In this document: piece after piece, positions 43,413 to 52,717 of the stretch
How the letters are laid out: every line of letters starts with the position of its first letter
How positions within the stretch are numbered: the stretch's first letter is position 1
Assembly: GCF_003480255.1 (NCBI RefSeq)
Contig: NZ_QUIN01000003.1
Span: 51,474-115,473 of the forward strand
DNA from: Erysipelatoclostridium sp. AM42-17
GTDB taxonomy: Bacteria; Bacillota_I; Bacilli_A; Erysipelotrichales; Coprobacillaceae
Direction of reading: 5' to 3'
Length of the DNA stretch: 64,000 nucleotides
Translations under genes and position numbers: made by a program
The notes under the pieces: model-generated
What the model saw: only the letters and a program-made list of their open reading frames with translations
The model's database searches: none
What the model was told of the DNA's origin: nothing

Positions 43413-44786
43413 ATGCCTAGAGAATTTCCTCATGACATTGAAGCAGAAAGATCATTATTAGGTTCAATGATTATTTCAAAAGAGAAATGTATTGATATTT
43501 TAAATAAAGCGATTGAATCTGATTTTTACGAAGAAGGACATCGTTTAATCTTTCATGCTATGAGTGAATTAAATACTCAAAATGTACCCATCGATGTGAC
43601 AACCATCACTTCTTATTTATTAGATCATAATCAATTAGATAAAATGGGAGGAGTCGAATATTTACTCCAATTAGTTGATTCGGTACCAACGGTAGAACAT
43701 AGTGATTTTTATTTAAAAATATTACATGATAAGGCTATATTAAGAAAAATCATTCGAGAAACAACTAAAATAGCTGAAGAAGCTTATGGCGATATAACGA
43801 ATATTGATGATTTTATTGATGAAAGTGAAAAAACAGTTTTATCTATTACAAGAGATCGTAGTGCCGGAGAATTTGTTGATATCAAAAGAGTTATTAAAAA
43901 TGTAACCGATCGTTTAAATTTACTTCAACAACATGATGGACATATTTCTGGTGTTAAAACAAACTTTGTCGATTTAGATAGAATTACATCAGGATTTCAA
44001 AAGGGTGATTTAATTATCTTAGCAGCTCGACCTGCGATGGGAAAAACAGCATTTGCGCTTAATATTGCCCATAATGTAGCCTATAAATCAGAAGAACCAG
44101 TGGCCATTTTCTCGTTAGAAATGCCTGCTGAACAGTTAGTACAAAGAATTATTTGTTCAATGGGAAGTATTGAAGGTTCAAAAATGCGTACCGGTGAAAT
44201 TTTAAAGACAGATGCTAATAAATACTATGCAGCAGCAGAACATGTCAGCAAGTGTAATTTATACATTGATGATACACCAGGTATTAAGATTAATGAAATT
44301 ATTGCTAAGAGTAGGAAGTTAAAACAGGAACATGGATTAAAATTAATTGTTATTGATTATCTACAATTAATTACCGGATCTTCACAAAATAGAGAATCAA
44401 GACAACAAGAAGTATCTGATATTTCTCGTCAACTTAAAATGTTAGCCAGAGAATTAGAAGTACCTGTCATTTCACTTTCTCAGTTATCACGTTCAGTAGA
44501 ACAACGTCCTAATAAACGTCCAATGATGTCGGATTTACGTGAATCTGGAGCTATCGAACAGGATGCAGATATTGTTTCTTTCATTTATCGTGAGGGATAT
44601 TACAAAGATCCTGCAGAACAAGGACAAGAAGATAATGGTTTAACGGAGATTATTATTGCTAAACATAGAAATGGGGCAACCGGTGAAGTTAATTTATCTT
44701 TCCAAAAGAACTTTAGTCGTTTTTCAAATTTAACAGATATTAACGCACCAGAGAGTGGTCCGGGTATTAAAGATATTAGAAGCTAG
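43413..44786 (+). CDS. dnaB: Replicative DNA helicase
   Basis: The hexameric 5'-3' helicase (called DnaC in Bacillus) that unwinds DNA at the fork. The N-terminal PHDIEAERSLLGSMI domain, Walker A ARPAMGKTAF near residue 207, Walker B-like LIVIDYLQLITG near 309 and DLRESGAIEQDADIV near 372 are present. Start ATG 43413 follows GGAGGTGG; an adjacent in-frame TTG is less likely. At 457 residues it is full length. No helicase loader gene is in the window. Confidence 0.97.
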   Translation: MPREFPHDIEAERSLLGSMIISKEKCIDILNKAIESDFYEEGHRLIFHAMSELNTQNVPIDVTTITSYLLDHNQLDKMGGVEYLLQLVDSVPTVEHSDFYLKILHDKAILRKIIRETTKIAEEAYGDITNIDDFIDESEKTVLSITRDRSAGEFVDIKRVIKNVTDRLNLLQQHDGHISGVKTNFVDLDRITSGFQKGDLIILAARPAMGKTAFALNIAHNVAYKSEEPVAIFSLEMPAEQLVQRIICSMGSIEGSKMRTGEILKTDANKYYAAAEHVSKCNLYIDDTPGIKINEIIAKSRKLKQEHGLKLIVIDYLQLITGSSQNRESRQQEVSDISRQLKMLARELEVPVISLSQLSRSVEQRPNKRPMMSDLRESGAIEQDADIVSFIYREGYYKDPAEQGQEDNGLTEIIIAKHRNGATGEVNLSFQKNFSRFSNLTDINAPESGPGIKDIRS

Positions 44787-44796
44787 AGGTGAAACA

Positions 44797-45390
44797 ATGT
44801 ATCATCAATATCAAAAAGGATGGTTAGAAGTGATATGTGGATGTATGTTTGCTGGTAAAACGGAAGAACTCATTCGTCGTCTACATGTATTAAGTTATGC
44901 TAAACAAAAAATGGTTGTTTTTAAACCTAAAATAGATGATCGTTATTCAGATCATGAAATCGTCTCTCATTCAGGAATGAAAATTCCTTGTTATGTGGTT
45001 GAACAAGCTAAAGAAATTTTACCAATGATTGAAGAAGATATAGAAGTTGTTGCTATTGATGAAGCTCAGTTCTATGATCGTTCAATAGTAGATATTTGTG
45101 ATTATTTAGCGGATAAAGGCATTAGAGTCATGGTATCGGGACTAGACACAGACTTTAGGGGTGAAGCTTTTCCGGTCATGGCAGAGTTGTTAACTCATGC
45201 AGAGTTCGTTACCAAGTTAACAGCAGTCTGTGCCAAATGTGGAGCTCCGGCAACACGTACTCAAAGAATTATTGATGGGGAACCGGCTTCATTTGATGAT
45301 CCTGTTATTCTCGTTGGAGCTAATGATTACTATGAACCACGTTGTCGTCATTGTCACGAAGTGACGCATAAACCTAAAAAAGAAGCATAA
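44797..45390 (+). CDS. tdk: Thymidine kinase, type II
   Basis: Phosphorylates thymidine for nucleotide salvage. The 197-residue protein has the P-loop GCMFAGKTEEL near residue 14, the DEAQF motif near 88 and a zinc site with CAKCGAPATRT and CRHCHEV. ATG 44797 follows AGAGGTGAAA; a longer frame overlaps dnaB and is rejected. It lies 10 bp after dnaB. Confidence 0.96.
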   Translation: MYHQYQKGWLEVICGCMFAGKTEELIRRLHVLSYAKQKMVVFKPKIDDRYSDHEIVSHSGMKIPCYVVEQAKEILPMIEEDIEVVAIDEAQFYDRSIVDICDYLADKGIRVMVSGLDTDFRGEAFPVMAELLTHAEFVTKLTAVCAKCGAPATRTQRIIDGEPASFDDPVILVGANDYYEPRCRHCHEVTHKPKKEA

Positions 45391-45465
45391 GTTCACAATA
45401 AATTAACAAAACTATATTATGATACAAGTGAAGTTAGTAGTAAACCTCCCTTAAGAACATAAATG

Positions 45466-45496
45466 AAAAAGGCACAAGTTTAACTTGTGTCTTTTA
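45466..45496 (+). terminator. Terminator after tdk
   Basis: A 12-bp stem (AAAGGCACAAGT / ACTTGTGTCTTT, one G-U pair) is followed by TT and an A+T-rich tail. Confidence 0.8.
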
Positions 45497-45501
45497 TCAT
45501 A

Positions 45502-45530
45502 TTGAAACAAAATATGAATGAGACTATAAT
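45502..45530 (+). promoter_or_regulatory. Promoter of the DUF1275 gene
   Basis: TTGAAA and TATAAT are separated by exactly 17 bp. Confidence 0.85.
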
Positions 45531-45545
45531 AATGACGGTGATTTT

Positions 45546-46322
45546 ATGGAAAAGGAAAATGAAGTAGAAAAATTAGAGGATGAACTTGAGGAAGTTGAAG
45601 AAGAACTTGAAGAGGAAGAGGAAAGTTATCTTGAGTGTGAAAGATGGCATTGTTTCTTACTATTAATTACAGTAGGTGGATTTTTTGGAGCTTATACTTT
45701 TGCTCAAAAAGGGGGTATCTTCTGCAATGCCCAAACAGCCAACATTGTTTTATTTGGGATGGCATTAGGAAGAATGGATTGGTCTCAGGCACTTTATTTA
45801 ATTATTCCTATTAGTGCTTACTTTATAGGAACAATGTTTTCAGAATATACAGCATTAAAAATAAAGAAATATCGTAAATTAAGATGGGATACGCTTTTAG
45901 TGGGTATTGAAATTATCACAGTTGTCATATTAGGACTTTTACCAAGTAGTGTACCTGATCAAGTATTCCAAGTAACAATTAACTTTATTTGTGCAATGCA
46001 GTTTAATACTTTTAGACAGGCAGAACATATTCCAATGGCTACAACTTTTGTTACAAATCATATTAGACAAACAGGAAGTTTTTTTGTTCGTTGGTTAAGA
46101 AAAAGAAGTGAAAAGAAATATTTATTTAGATCGATGAGACATCTATGTATGATTTTATGTTTTATTGCTGGAGCGATAGTCTCTACAATTTTATGTCATT
46201 ACTTTAAAGATCAGGCTATCTTTGGGGCACTTGTTTTCTTATTCATCTTACAAGGTGATTTACTATACGCTGATTTAGTCAAAGAAAAAGAAATGTTGGA
46301 TAAAGTTCCAAGTGGGCATTAA
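45546..46322 (+). CDS. DUF1275 (YoaK-family) membrane protein
   Basis: A 258-residue membrane protein with about six hydrophobic segments. The motif GGFFGAYTFAQKGGIFCNAQTANIVLFGMAL near residues 40-70 is diagnostic. Odd here is an N-terminal stretch of about 25 residues made almost only of Glu with Leu and Val, a very acidic probable coiled coil in the cytoplasm. The family's function is unknown. The terminator stem overlaps its stop codon. Confidence 0.88.
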   Translation: MEKENEVEKLEDELEEVEEELEEEEESYLECERWHCFLLLITVGGFFGAYTFAQKGGIFCNAQTANIVLFGMALGRMDWSQALYLIIPISAYFIGTMFSEYTALKIKKYRKLRWDTLLVGIEIITVVILGLLPSSVPDQVFQVTINFICAMQFNTFRQAEHIPMATTFVTNHIRQTGSFFVRWLRKRSEKKYLFRSMRHLCMILCFIAGAIVSTILCHYFKDQAIFGALVFLFILQGDLLYADLVKEKEMLDKVPSGH

Positions 46323-46336
46323 TGCCCATTTTTTCT
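46312..46336 (+). terminator. Terminator after the DUF1275 gene
   Basis: TGGGCA / TGCCCA with loop TTAA (extended by flanking pairs) is followed by six T residues. Confidence 0.85.
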
Positions 46337-46405
46337 TGTTTAAATCATGTATTTCATGTATTATTAATGTGCTATGAGTATAAAAATATAATGGAGGTAA
46401 AAGCT

Positions 46406-47482
46406 ATGAATGAAAGTATGTTAGATAGATTGAAATCAATGGAAAATAGATTTGAAGAATTAGGACACATGTTGATGGATCCTGATATTGGTAGTGATAT
46501 TAAAAAAATGACTGAAGTAACGAAAGAACAAGCCTCTTTACAAGCTGCCTATGATTTATTTCAAGAATATAAAAAAGTAGAACAAGGAATCAGTGAAGCT
46601 AAAGAATTAGCTAAAGAAAATGATCCTGAAATCAAAGAAATGGCAAAAATGGAATTAGAAGAATTAGAAACAAGAATGCCAGAAATTATTTCTAAATTAG
46701 AAGTAGAGTTAATTCCAAAAGATCCAAATGATAATAAAAACGTAATTATGGAAATTCGTGGTGCTGCTGGTGGAGATGAAGGAAATATCTTTGCTGGTGA
46801 TTTATACCGTATGTATGTCAAATACTGTGAAAGCCAAGGATGGAAAATTGATGTTTTAGAAGCAGACGAAGCTGAAGCCGGTGGATATTCACTTATTTCA
46901 TTTAATGTTATTGGTGATGATGTTTATGGTAAATTAAAATACGAATCAGGTTCACACCGTGTTCAACGTGTGCCAAAGACGGAAACTCAAGGTCGTGTCC
47001 ATACTTCTACAGCAACAGTTCTTGTTATGCCAGAAATGGAAGAAGTTGATGTTCAAATTAATAAAAATGATTTAAGAATTGATACTTATCGTGCAAGTGG
47101 TGCCGGAGGACAACATATCAATAAAACTGATTCAGCAGTCCGTATTACCCATTTACCAACCGGTATTGTTGCTGCCAGCCAAGATGGTCGTAGTCAACAT
47201 GACAACAAAGATAAAGCAATGAAAACATTAATTGCCCGTGTTTATGATTATTATCAATCTCAACAAACAGAAGCTATTGATAGTGAAAGAAAAAGTAAAG
47301 TAGGTACTGGGGATCGTGCTGAAAAGATTAGAACTTATAACTATCCTCAAAACAGAGTGACTGATCATCGTATCGGTCTTACTATTCAACAATTAGATCG
47401 TATTATGGATGGTAAATTAGATGATATTATTACTGCATTAATTAATGAAGATCAAAGACTTAAATTAGAAGGACAAAAATAA
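46406..47482 (+). CDS. prfA: Peptide chain release factor 1
   Basis: RF1 terminates translation at UAA and UAG. The GGQ motif is in ASGAGGQHINKTDSAVRITH near residue 230 and the codon-recognition region in RVPKTETQGRVHTSTATV near 185. At 358 residues it is full length. The start is ATG 46406, seven bases after ATGGAGG; an upstream frame extension covers the terminator and is rejected. Its stop overlaps the prmC start (TAATG), matching RF1 to the enzyme that methylates its GGQ glutamine. Confidence 0.97.
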   Translation: MNESMLDRLKSMENRFEELGHMLMDPDIGSDIKKMTEVTKEQASLQAAYDLFQEYKKVEQGISEAKELAKENDPEIKEMAKMELEELETRMPEIISKLEVELIPKDPNDNKNVIMEIRGAAGGDEGNIFAGDLYRMYVKYCESQGWKIDVLEADEAEAGGYSLISFNVIGDDVYGKLKYESGSHRVQRVPKTETQGRVHTSTATVLVMPEMEEVDVQINKNDLRIDTYRASGAGGQHINKTDSAVRITHLPTGIVAASQDGRSQHDNKDKAMKTLIARVYDYYQSQQTEAIDSERKSKVGTGDRAEKIRTYNYPQNRVTDHRIGLTIQQLDRIMDGKLDDIITALINEDQRLKLEGQK

Positions 47483-48348
47483 TGAAAACAGTAAAACAAC
47501 TTATTAAAGAAGCTGAAAGTCATTTAGATGATGAACATAAAGATGTCAATGTAGCTAAAGTATTATTTTATCATTTAGCTAAAAAAGAGCCTCATGAACT
47601 TTATTTAATGATGGATGAAGAAGTTGATCCTGAATTGGAAAAACAATTTCTTGCGGGAATGGAAGAATATTATAATGGAAAACCAATTCAGTATATTAAA
47701 GGATATGAAACATTTTTTGGCAGAGATTTTGATGTCAATGAAGATGTTCTTATTCCTCGTTATGAAACAGAAGAATTAGTAGAAAATATTTTATATCGTA
47801 TAGATGATTACTTTAGTGATTATCAAGATATTCATTTATGTGATGTGGGAACTGGAAGTGGGGCTATTGCGATTACTTTGGCTCTGGAAGAACCTCGTTT
47901 AAAAGTGATTGCTACTGATATTTCTGATGATGCTTTAACAGTGGCTAAGCATAATGCTAAAAAGTTAGGAGCAAATATTGAATTTAGAAGTGGAGATATG
48001 TTAGAACCTTTATTAAAAACAAATGAAAAGGTAGATATCTTTGTTTCTAATCCACCTTATATTCCTAATGATCAAGAAATAGAAGCAATGGTTAAAGACA
48101 ATGAACCTCATGTTGCTTTATTTGGAGGAAATGATGGTTTATATTTCTATCGTAAAATATTTAATGAAGTAAAACCATTACTTAATGATCGTGCATTATT
48201 AGCTTTTGAAATGGGATTTGATCAAAGAGAATTAATGGAAGAAGCAATTCATCAATTCTTTGGCGATGTTCCTTTTGAAATAATTAAGGATATTAATGGT
48301 AAAGACCGTATGTTATTTATTTACCATCATTTAAAAGATCATGATTAA
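47482..48348 (+). CDS. prmC: Release factor glutamine N5-methyltransferase
   Basis: Methylates the glutamine of the GGQ motif of RF1 and RF2. The 288-residue protein has a helical N-terminal domain, PIQYIKGYETFFGRDFDV near residue 70, the SAM loop CDVGTGSGAIAIT near 120 and the catalytic NPPYIP near 190. It overlaps prfA by 1 bp and the GNAT gene by 8 bp. Confidence 0.96.
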   Translation: MKTVKQLIKEAESHLDDEHKDVNVAKVLFYHLAKKEPHELYLMMDEEVDPELEKQFLAGMEEYYNGKPIQYIKGYETFFGRDFDVNEDVLIPRYETEELVENILYRIDDYFSDYQDIHLCDVGTGSGAIAITLALEEPRLKVIATDISDDALTVAKHNAKKLGANIEFRSGDMLEPLLKTNEKVDIFVSNPPYIPNDQEIEAMVKDNEPHVALFGGNDGLYFYRKIFNEVKPLLNDRALLAFEMGFDQRELMEEAIHQFFGDVPFEIIKDINGKDRMLFIYHHLKDHD

Positions 48349-48844
48349 TACAGATAGATTAATTATTGAACCATTAAGTTATGATGATGCCAAGAGATTT
48401 AGTGAATACCGTGATAAAAAAGAAGTTGCAAAATATCAATCATGGCATCGCTATTCTTATAATCAAGCAAAAAAAAGAATTAATCAATGTTTAAAATACC
48501 CACTTACTAATAAAGTAGGAAACTATCAATTAGGTATCTATACCAAATATGATCATTATTTAATTGGTGATTTATATATAGAAGTTGATGGCTATACAAC
48601 CTTTTCATTAGGTTATACATTAGATAGCCATTATTGGCATTATGGATATGGTAGTGAAGCAGTAAAAGCAATTTTAAATTATATGTATGAAACATATCAG
48701 TTTAAAAGGTGTTTATGTCGTGTTTATCAAGATAATAGGCGTTCTATTCATTTATTAGAAAAACTAGGGTTTAAACGTATTAGTCAATCAAAATTCTTTC
48801 AAGATGCACTTTATGCTAAGGATTTAAATGATAATATAAAATAA
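48341..48844 (+). CDS. GNAT-family N-acetyltransferase (RimJ/RimL type)
   Basis: A 167-residue acetyltransferase. TDRLIIEPLSYDDAKRFSEYR at the start and the acetyl-CoA loop around HYWHYGYGSEAVKAILNYMYE near residue 99, then VYQDNRRSIHLLEKLGFKRI near 127, are typical of the RimJ/RimL-like group. The acceptor is unknown. It overlaps prmC by 8 bp, so it is co-expressed with the release-factor genes; a ribosomal or antibiotic acceptor are both possible. Confidence 0.88.
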   Translation: MINTDRLIIEPLSYDDAKRFSEYRDKKEVAKYQSWHRYSYNQAKKRINQCLKYPLTNKVGNYQLGIYTKYDHYLIGDLYIEVDGYTTFSLGYTLDSHYWHYGYGSEAVKAILNYMYETYQFKRCLCRVYQDNRRSIHLLEKLGFKRISQSKFFQDALYAKDLNDNIK

Positions 48845-48873
48845 TGTCATTATATGGATGGTAAGCAATGATT

Positions 48874-48916
48874 AAAAGCAACAGATACATGTCATGTGTA
48901 TTTGTTGTTTTTTGTT
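48874..48916 (+). terminator. Terminator of prfA-prmC-GNAT
   Basis: A long stem with G-U pairs between AAAAGCAACAGATACAT and ATGTGTATTTGTTGTTTTTT is followed by GTT. Confidence 0.75.
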
Positions 48917-49057
48917 AGAGAGCGAATTATCAAAGATGGTATGATTCTCATTAATATATAAGTCGTAAAGTGATTATGGAGTTGTTGCGAAATAATAGTA
49001 AATAATTAAACTTAGTTGGAGACAAAAAATATGATTTTATGATATAAAGTAGTAAAT

Positions 49058-49129
49058 AACTCACTGTTTTTTTAAAAACCAGTGAGTTGTATTCTATACA
49101 ATTCACTAAATTTAAAAAAAACAGTGAAT
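49058..49129 (+). repeat. Two related hairpins upstream of spoIIE
   Basis: The 387-bp stretch between the GNAT gene and spoIIE holds no gene. Besides the terminator it has two dyads: AACTCACTG / CAGTGAGTT (49058-49066, 49080-49088) and ATTCACT / AGTGAAT (49101-49107, 49123-49129). Both have the CACT...AGTG core and A/T-run loops, and neither ends in a T tract. Confidence 0.55.
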
Positions 49130-49180
49130 AATTAGTTGTTGGTTAAAGAAATCTTCAAGATTTTATCATTACTCTTTTTA

Positions 49181-49213
49181 ATGACAAATTATGCATTTTC
49201 ACCCCTATATAAT
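49181..49213 (+). promoter_or_regulatory. spoIIE promoter with long spacer
   Basis: ATGACA (one mismatch to the -35 consensus) and a perfect TATAAT are separated by 21 bp. Bacillus spoIIE and spoIIG promoters use SigA with 21-22 bp spacing and need Spo0A. No clear Spo0A box was found next to it. Confidence 0.5.
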
Positions 49214-49231
49214 ATAGCCGAGGTGGGGAAA

Positions 49232-51427
49232 ATGGAGTTTATTATATCAAAACGTAAGAAACAAACAACCAATATGATGATGCCCGTCAGTTTGTTTTTA
49301 GTAACGTTAGGCTTATCATTAATTCTGATCGATCATACATCAGTATGTTTTGTTTTACCGATTCTACTCGTTGCTTTAAGTAGTGGGTATTTATATGTTT
49401 TTATCTATTTAGTGGCTTTAGCGATGACTTTGTTATTTGTAGAAAATAGTATGATGACGCAATACATATCATTAACAGGACTTATTGTTTTTTATTTGTT
49501 GAGTTATTTTCATTTCTTTAAAACAAAGTATATGCCACTTGTTTTAACTGCGATTACAGCTATTTTTTTATATGTTTTTCATTACACTTGGATTCAAATA
49601 GGGGTGATTTCATCAGTGACACTCATGAATAGTTATTTATACTTACAACTGGTACCAATTATCATGCATAATAAAGCAGATGTTTATACACCTGATCGAC
49701 TGATGATTATCAGTATTATCGTTTTAACGATGATGACGAGTCTGATGCCTTTAAATGTAGCGTATATGATGATCCTGATTCGTTTTTATTTATTGATCAC
49801 TATTTATTATCTAACAATTCAAACAATTGTACCAGCTATCTTTTATGTTTCTATTCTATTAATCTTGATGTCTTTACAAATGCAAAATGATGTCTTGGCT
49901 TTAATTTTGCCATTAAGTTTTTATTTATTATATCAACCTAAAAATAAATATATTTTTACAGGTTATTATTTATTAAGTCATATTATTCTTCCTTTTTTTA
50001 TTACTTATCAGTATCAATATTATACGTTAATTATTGTTATTTCAGCGGGGTTGTTTGTGTTAACACCCCAATTTAAAAATAGAAAGATCATAGTATCTGA
50101 TGATTATCATGATATGACAAAACAAAATCGTTTAATGAGTAAGGCTGATTCATTTGCAGCACTATTTCAGCAGCTCACAGACGTTTTCATGGATAACACC
50201 AAAAATTCTTATTTATCACAATATATAGGTTATGTTTATGAGGATGTTTGTAGTCATTGTTCATCTTGTGAATATTGTTTTTATTCTAAAGATGGTGTGA
50301 GTCGTTTAGGTAAATTATTATCTAAAGGAATGAAAGAGGAATTTAAACAAGAGGATTTAGATTATATTCAAAAGTATTGTGTTGATCCCATCAATTATCA
50401 AGAAACTATTAAAAGATATCGTCGTAGTTATGAAAATATGATGAAAGTTGAAAATGCCAATAGACATATGAGGAAAGATTTATTTAAAGAATTTTCGATG
50501 ATAAGTCATGTCTTTTCAGATTTTTCAAAAACAATCCAAAGACTTCCTCAACAATTAGAAAAGAGTCTTATTGAACATCTAAAGGCTTATCAATTTGATA
50601 TTGTTTATTTAAAAAAACATCAAATTGATCAATCGACCTATACTTTAGAAATAGGTTTAAGAGATGTTAAAAAGAGTGTTATTGAAGAAGAACTCATTCC
50701 TATATTAGAAAACTTTTTAAATCATTCTTTAGAAGTTCTTTCTATTTATGATCATCCTCATTATCTAGGTTATACTTCTATTGTATTAAAGCATCAATTA
50801 TTATTTCATATTCAATATGGTTACCAACAATTTTCATTAGATCAAAATGATTGTGGAGATAGTTACTGTTCATTCCATCATGACCAACATTTCTATATGG
50901 TTTTATCTGATGGGATGGGACAAGGTTTACAAGCGGCTAAAGAAAGTCGTTTAGCTTTAGAAATCTTTACAAAGCTCATTAAAAACGGAATTGAATTGAA
51001 AGATACTTTAAGATCATTAAATAGTTTATTAAAAATAAAAAATCAAGGAGATATGTATACGACTCTTGATTTATGTGATTTTGATTTAGTTTCTGCTAAA
51101 TTGAAAATGATTAAATATGGTGCTTTTGAAAGTTATGTCATGAGAGACCATAAAATAGAAACCATCAAAGCCTGTTCATTACCTATGGGAATGGCTTCTA
51201 AACTAAAAATGATGTCCTATGAAATGAAATTATGTCCTCATGATATCATTATCTTAGTCAGTGATGGGGTTGGCAATGAATTTATTGATATACTTGAAAG
51301 AAATAAAGAGGAGATTGCTTTGTTACATCCAAGTGAAGCAGCAACACTCTTAATGTCTGAAGTTTTAACCTTACATCATTTAGATGATATGAGTATTATT
51401 GTTTTAAAGGTTGAAAAAAATAATTAG
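49232..51427 (+). CDS. spoIIE: Stage II sporulation protein E (PP2C phosphatase)
   Basis: SpoIIE dephosphorylates SpoIIAA to activate SigF in the forespore and interacts with the division machinery. The 731-residue protein has an N-terminal membrane region of about ten spans (residues 15-285), a central regulatory part with a cysteine cluster (CSHCSSCEYCFY, near 345) and a C-terminal PP2C domain with DCGDSYCSF, VLSDGMGQGLQAAKES and LVSDGVGNEF metal motifs. It is shorter than the Bacillus protein (about 827). ATG 49232 follows GAGGTGGGG; the upstream extension covers the promoter. Confidence 0.95.
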   Translation: MEFIISKRKKQTTNMMMPVSLFLVTLGLSLILIDHTSVCFVLPILLVALSSGYLYVFIYLVALAMTLLFVENSMMTQYISLTGLIVFYLLSYFHFFKTKYMPLVLTAITAIFLYVFHYTWIQIGVISSVTLMNSYLYLQLVPIIMHNKADVYTPDRLMIISIIVLTMMTSLMPLNVAYMMILIRFYLLITIYYLTIQTIVPAIFYVSILLILMSLQMQNDVLALILPLSFYLLYQPKNKYIFTGYYLLSHIILPFFITYQYQYYTLIIVISAGLFVLTPQFKNRKIIVSDDYHDMTKQNRLMSKADSFAALFQQLTDVFMDNTKNSYLSQYIGYVYEDVCSHCSSCEYCFYSKDGVSRLGKLLSKGMKEEFKQEDLDYIQKYCVDPINYQETIKRYRRSYENMMKVENANRHMRKDLFKEFSMISHVFSDFSKTIQRLPQQLEKSLIEHLKAYQFDIVYLKKHQIDQSTYTLEIGLRDVKKSVIEEELIPILENFLNHSLEVLSIYDHPHYLGYTSIVLKHQLLFHIQYGYQQFSLDQNDCGDSYCSFHHDQHFYMVLSDGMGQGLQAAKESRLALEIFTKLIKNGIELKDTLRSLNSLLKIKNQGDMYTTLDLCDFDLVSAKLKMIKYGAFESYVMRDHKIETIKACSLPMGMASKLKMMSYEMKLCPHDIIILVSDGVGNEFIDILERNKEEIALLHPSEAATLLMSEVLTLHHLDDMSIIVLKVEKNN

Positions 51428-51455
51428 TTTCTTTTATAATAATTGTGGTGATACT

Positions 51456-52694
51456 ATGAATGAAGCATTATTAGATAAAAAATTAAAATATATTGTAGGG
51501 GTATCGGGAGGAAATGACTCGATGGCCCTTTTAAATATGTTAAACGAGAAAGGCTACTTGATCTATGTTTGTCATGTTAATTATCATATTCGCCATGATA
51601 GTAATGAAGATCAAGTATTGGTAGAAAAGTATTGTAAAAGCCACCAAATCCCTTATTTTATAAAAGAAGTTGATTTACATGATTATCACGAAGATAATTT
51701 AGAAATGAAGGCGCGTCTTATACGTTATGATTTCTATCGTGAAATAGGAAAACTACATCATATTCATCATGTCATTTTAGCTCATCACTTAGGCGATATT
51801 TTAGAAACAATGATCATGCAATTACAGCGAGGAAATGTAAAAGGATACCTAGGAATTCAAGAAAAAACAGTGATTCAAGATATGGTTATTGTACGTCCTT
51901 TATTAAATACAACCAAACAAGAACTAAGAGATTACTGTGCATTACAACACGTAGACTATCACGAGGATTATACTAATCATGATGATCATTATCGTCGTAA
52001 TGCAATTAGATTGCATGTTTTACCGACTTATAGTCAACAACAAATCAGTTTGTTGTTGAAACAAATGAAAGAACATAACCAAAGAATTGATGAACAAAAT
52101 AAACAATTACAACCATTATTTGATCAATATGATCAAAAGCATTATTTATCATTAAAGGATATTCAAGAAGAACAATTGCCATTAGTGATTTATTATATGT
52201 TAAAAAAAGTCATTTACCCGCCACTCATTAGTGATGCTTTAATTCAAGAAATAATCAAACAAATTCAATCTTGTAAACCAAATATTCAAATGCAGTTACC
52301 AGTTAATTTTCTGTTCATAAAAGAATACGATAATATCTATACTTCAAATAATATGAACACGAGGGAATATTGTATAAAGTATGAACATCTTGTTTATGAT
52401 AGACATGAGGCATTTTATTTAGCTAAAGAGGGTCATTTAAATGAAGGTGTTTATTTAAGTGAAAAGGATTTTCCTATTGTCATAAGAAGTTTTCTACCAG
52501 GAGATAAAATTAAAACAAGTGGTGGTACTAAAAAAGTATCTCGATTATTTATCGACGCGAAGATTCCAAGTCACCAAAGAAAAACATGGCCGATTGTTGT
52601 AAACAATCATCAAGAAGTTGTTTTAATTCCTAATCTAGCTAAAAATATCAAGTATTTAACTACAAAACCCAATATATTTGTGGTAAAATTATAA
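51456..52694 (+). CDS. tilS: tRNA(Ile)-lysidine synthetase
   Basis: Adds lysine to C34 of the tRNA(Ile) that reads AUA, using ATP. The 412-residue protein has the PP-loop VGVSGGNDSM near residue 14, a YHIRHDSNEDQ region and the C-terminal TilS domain ending near RLFIDAKIPSHQRKTWPIV. Start ATG 51456 is favoured over the longer frame that overlaps spoIIE. It lies between spoIIE and hpt, as in Bacillus. Confidence 0.96.
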   Translation: MNEALLDKKLKYIVGVSGGNDSMALLNMLNEKGYLIYVCHVNYHIRHDSNEDQVLVEKYCKSHQIPYFIKEVDLHDYHEDNLEMKARLIRYDFYREIGKLHHIHHVILAHHLGDILETMIMQLQRGNVKGYLGIQEKTVIQDMVIVRPLLNTTKQELRDYCALQHVDYHEDYTNHDDHYRRNAIRLHVLPTYSQQQISLLLKQMKEHNQRIDEQNKQLQPLFDQYDQKHYLSLKDIQEEQLPLVIYYMLKKVIYPPLISDALIQEIIKQIQSCKPNIQMQLPVNFLFIKEYDNIYTSNNMNTREYCIKYEHLVYDRHEAFYLAKEGHLNEGVYLSEKDFPIVIRSFLPGDKIKTSGGTKKVSRLFIDAKIPSHQRKTWPIVVNNHQEVVLIPNLAKNIKYLTTKPNIFVVKL

Positions 52695-52717
52695 ACATCT
52701 TGGTGAGGTGAAATGCA

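Noticed and set aside
46322-46405. Longer prfA reading frame
   Set aside because: It starts in the stem of the preceding terminator, and ATG 46406 with GGAGG gives the normal RF1 length.
48868-48918. 16-codon ORF after the GNAT gene
   Set aside because: It coincides with the terminator hairpin and has no proper ribosome site.
49136-49231. Longer spoIIE reading frame
   Set aside because: It covers the TATAAT promoter element and lacks a ribosome site; ATG 49232 has GAGGTGGGG.
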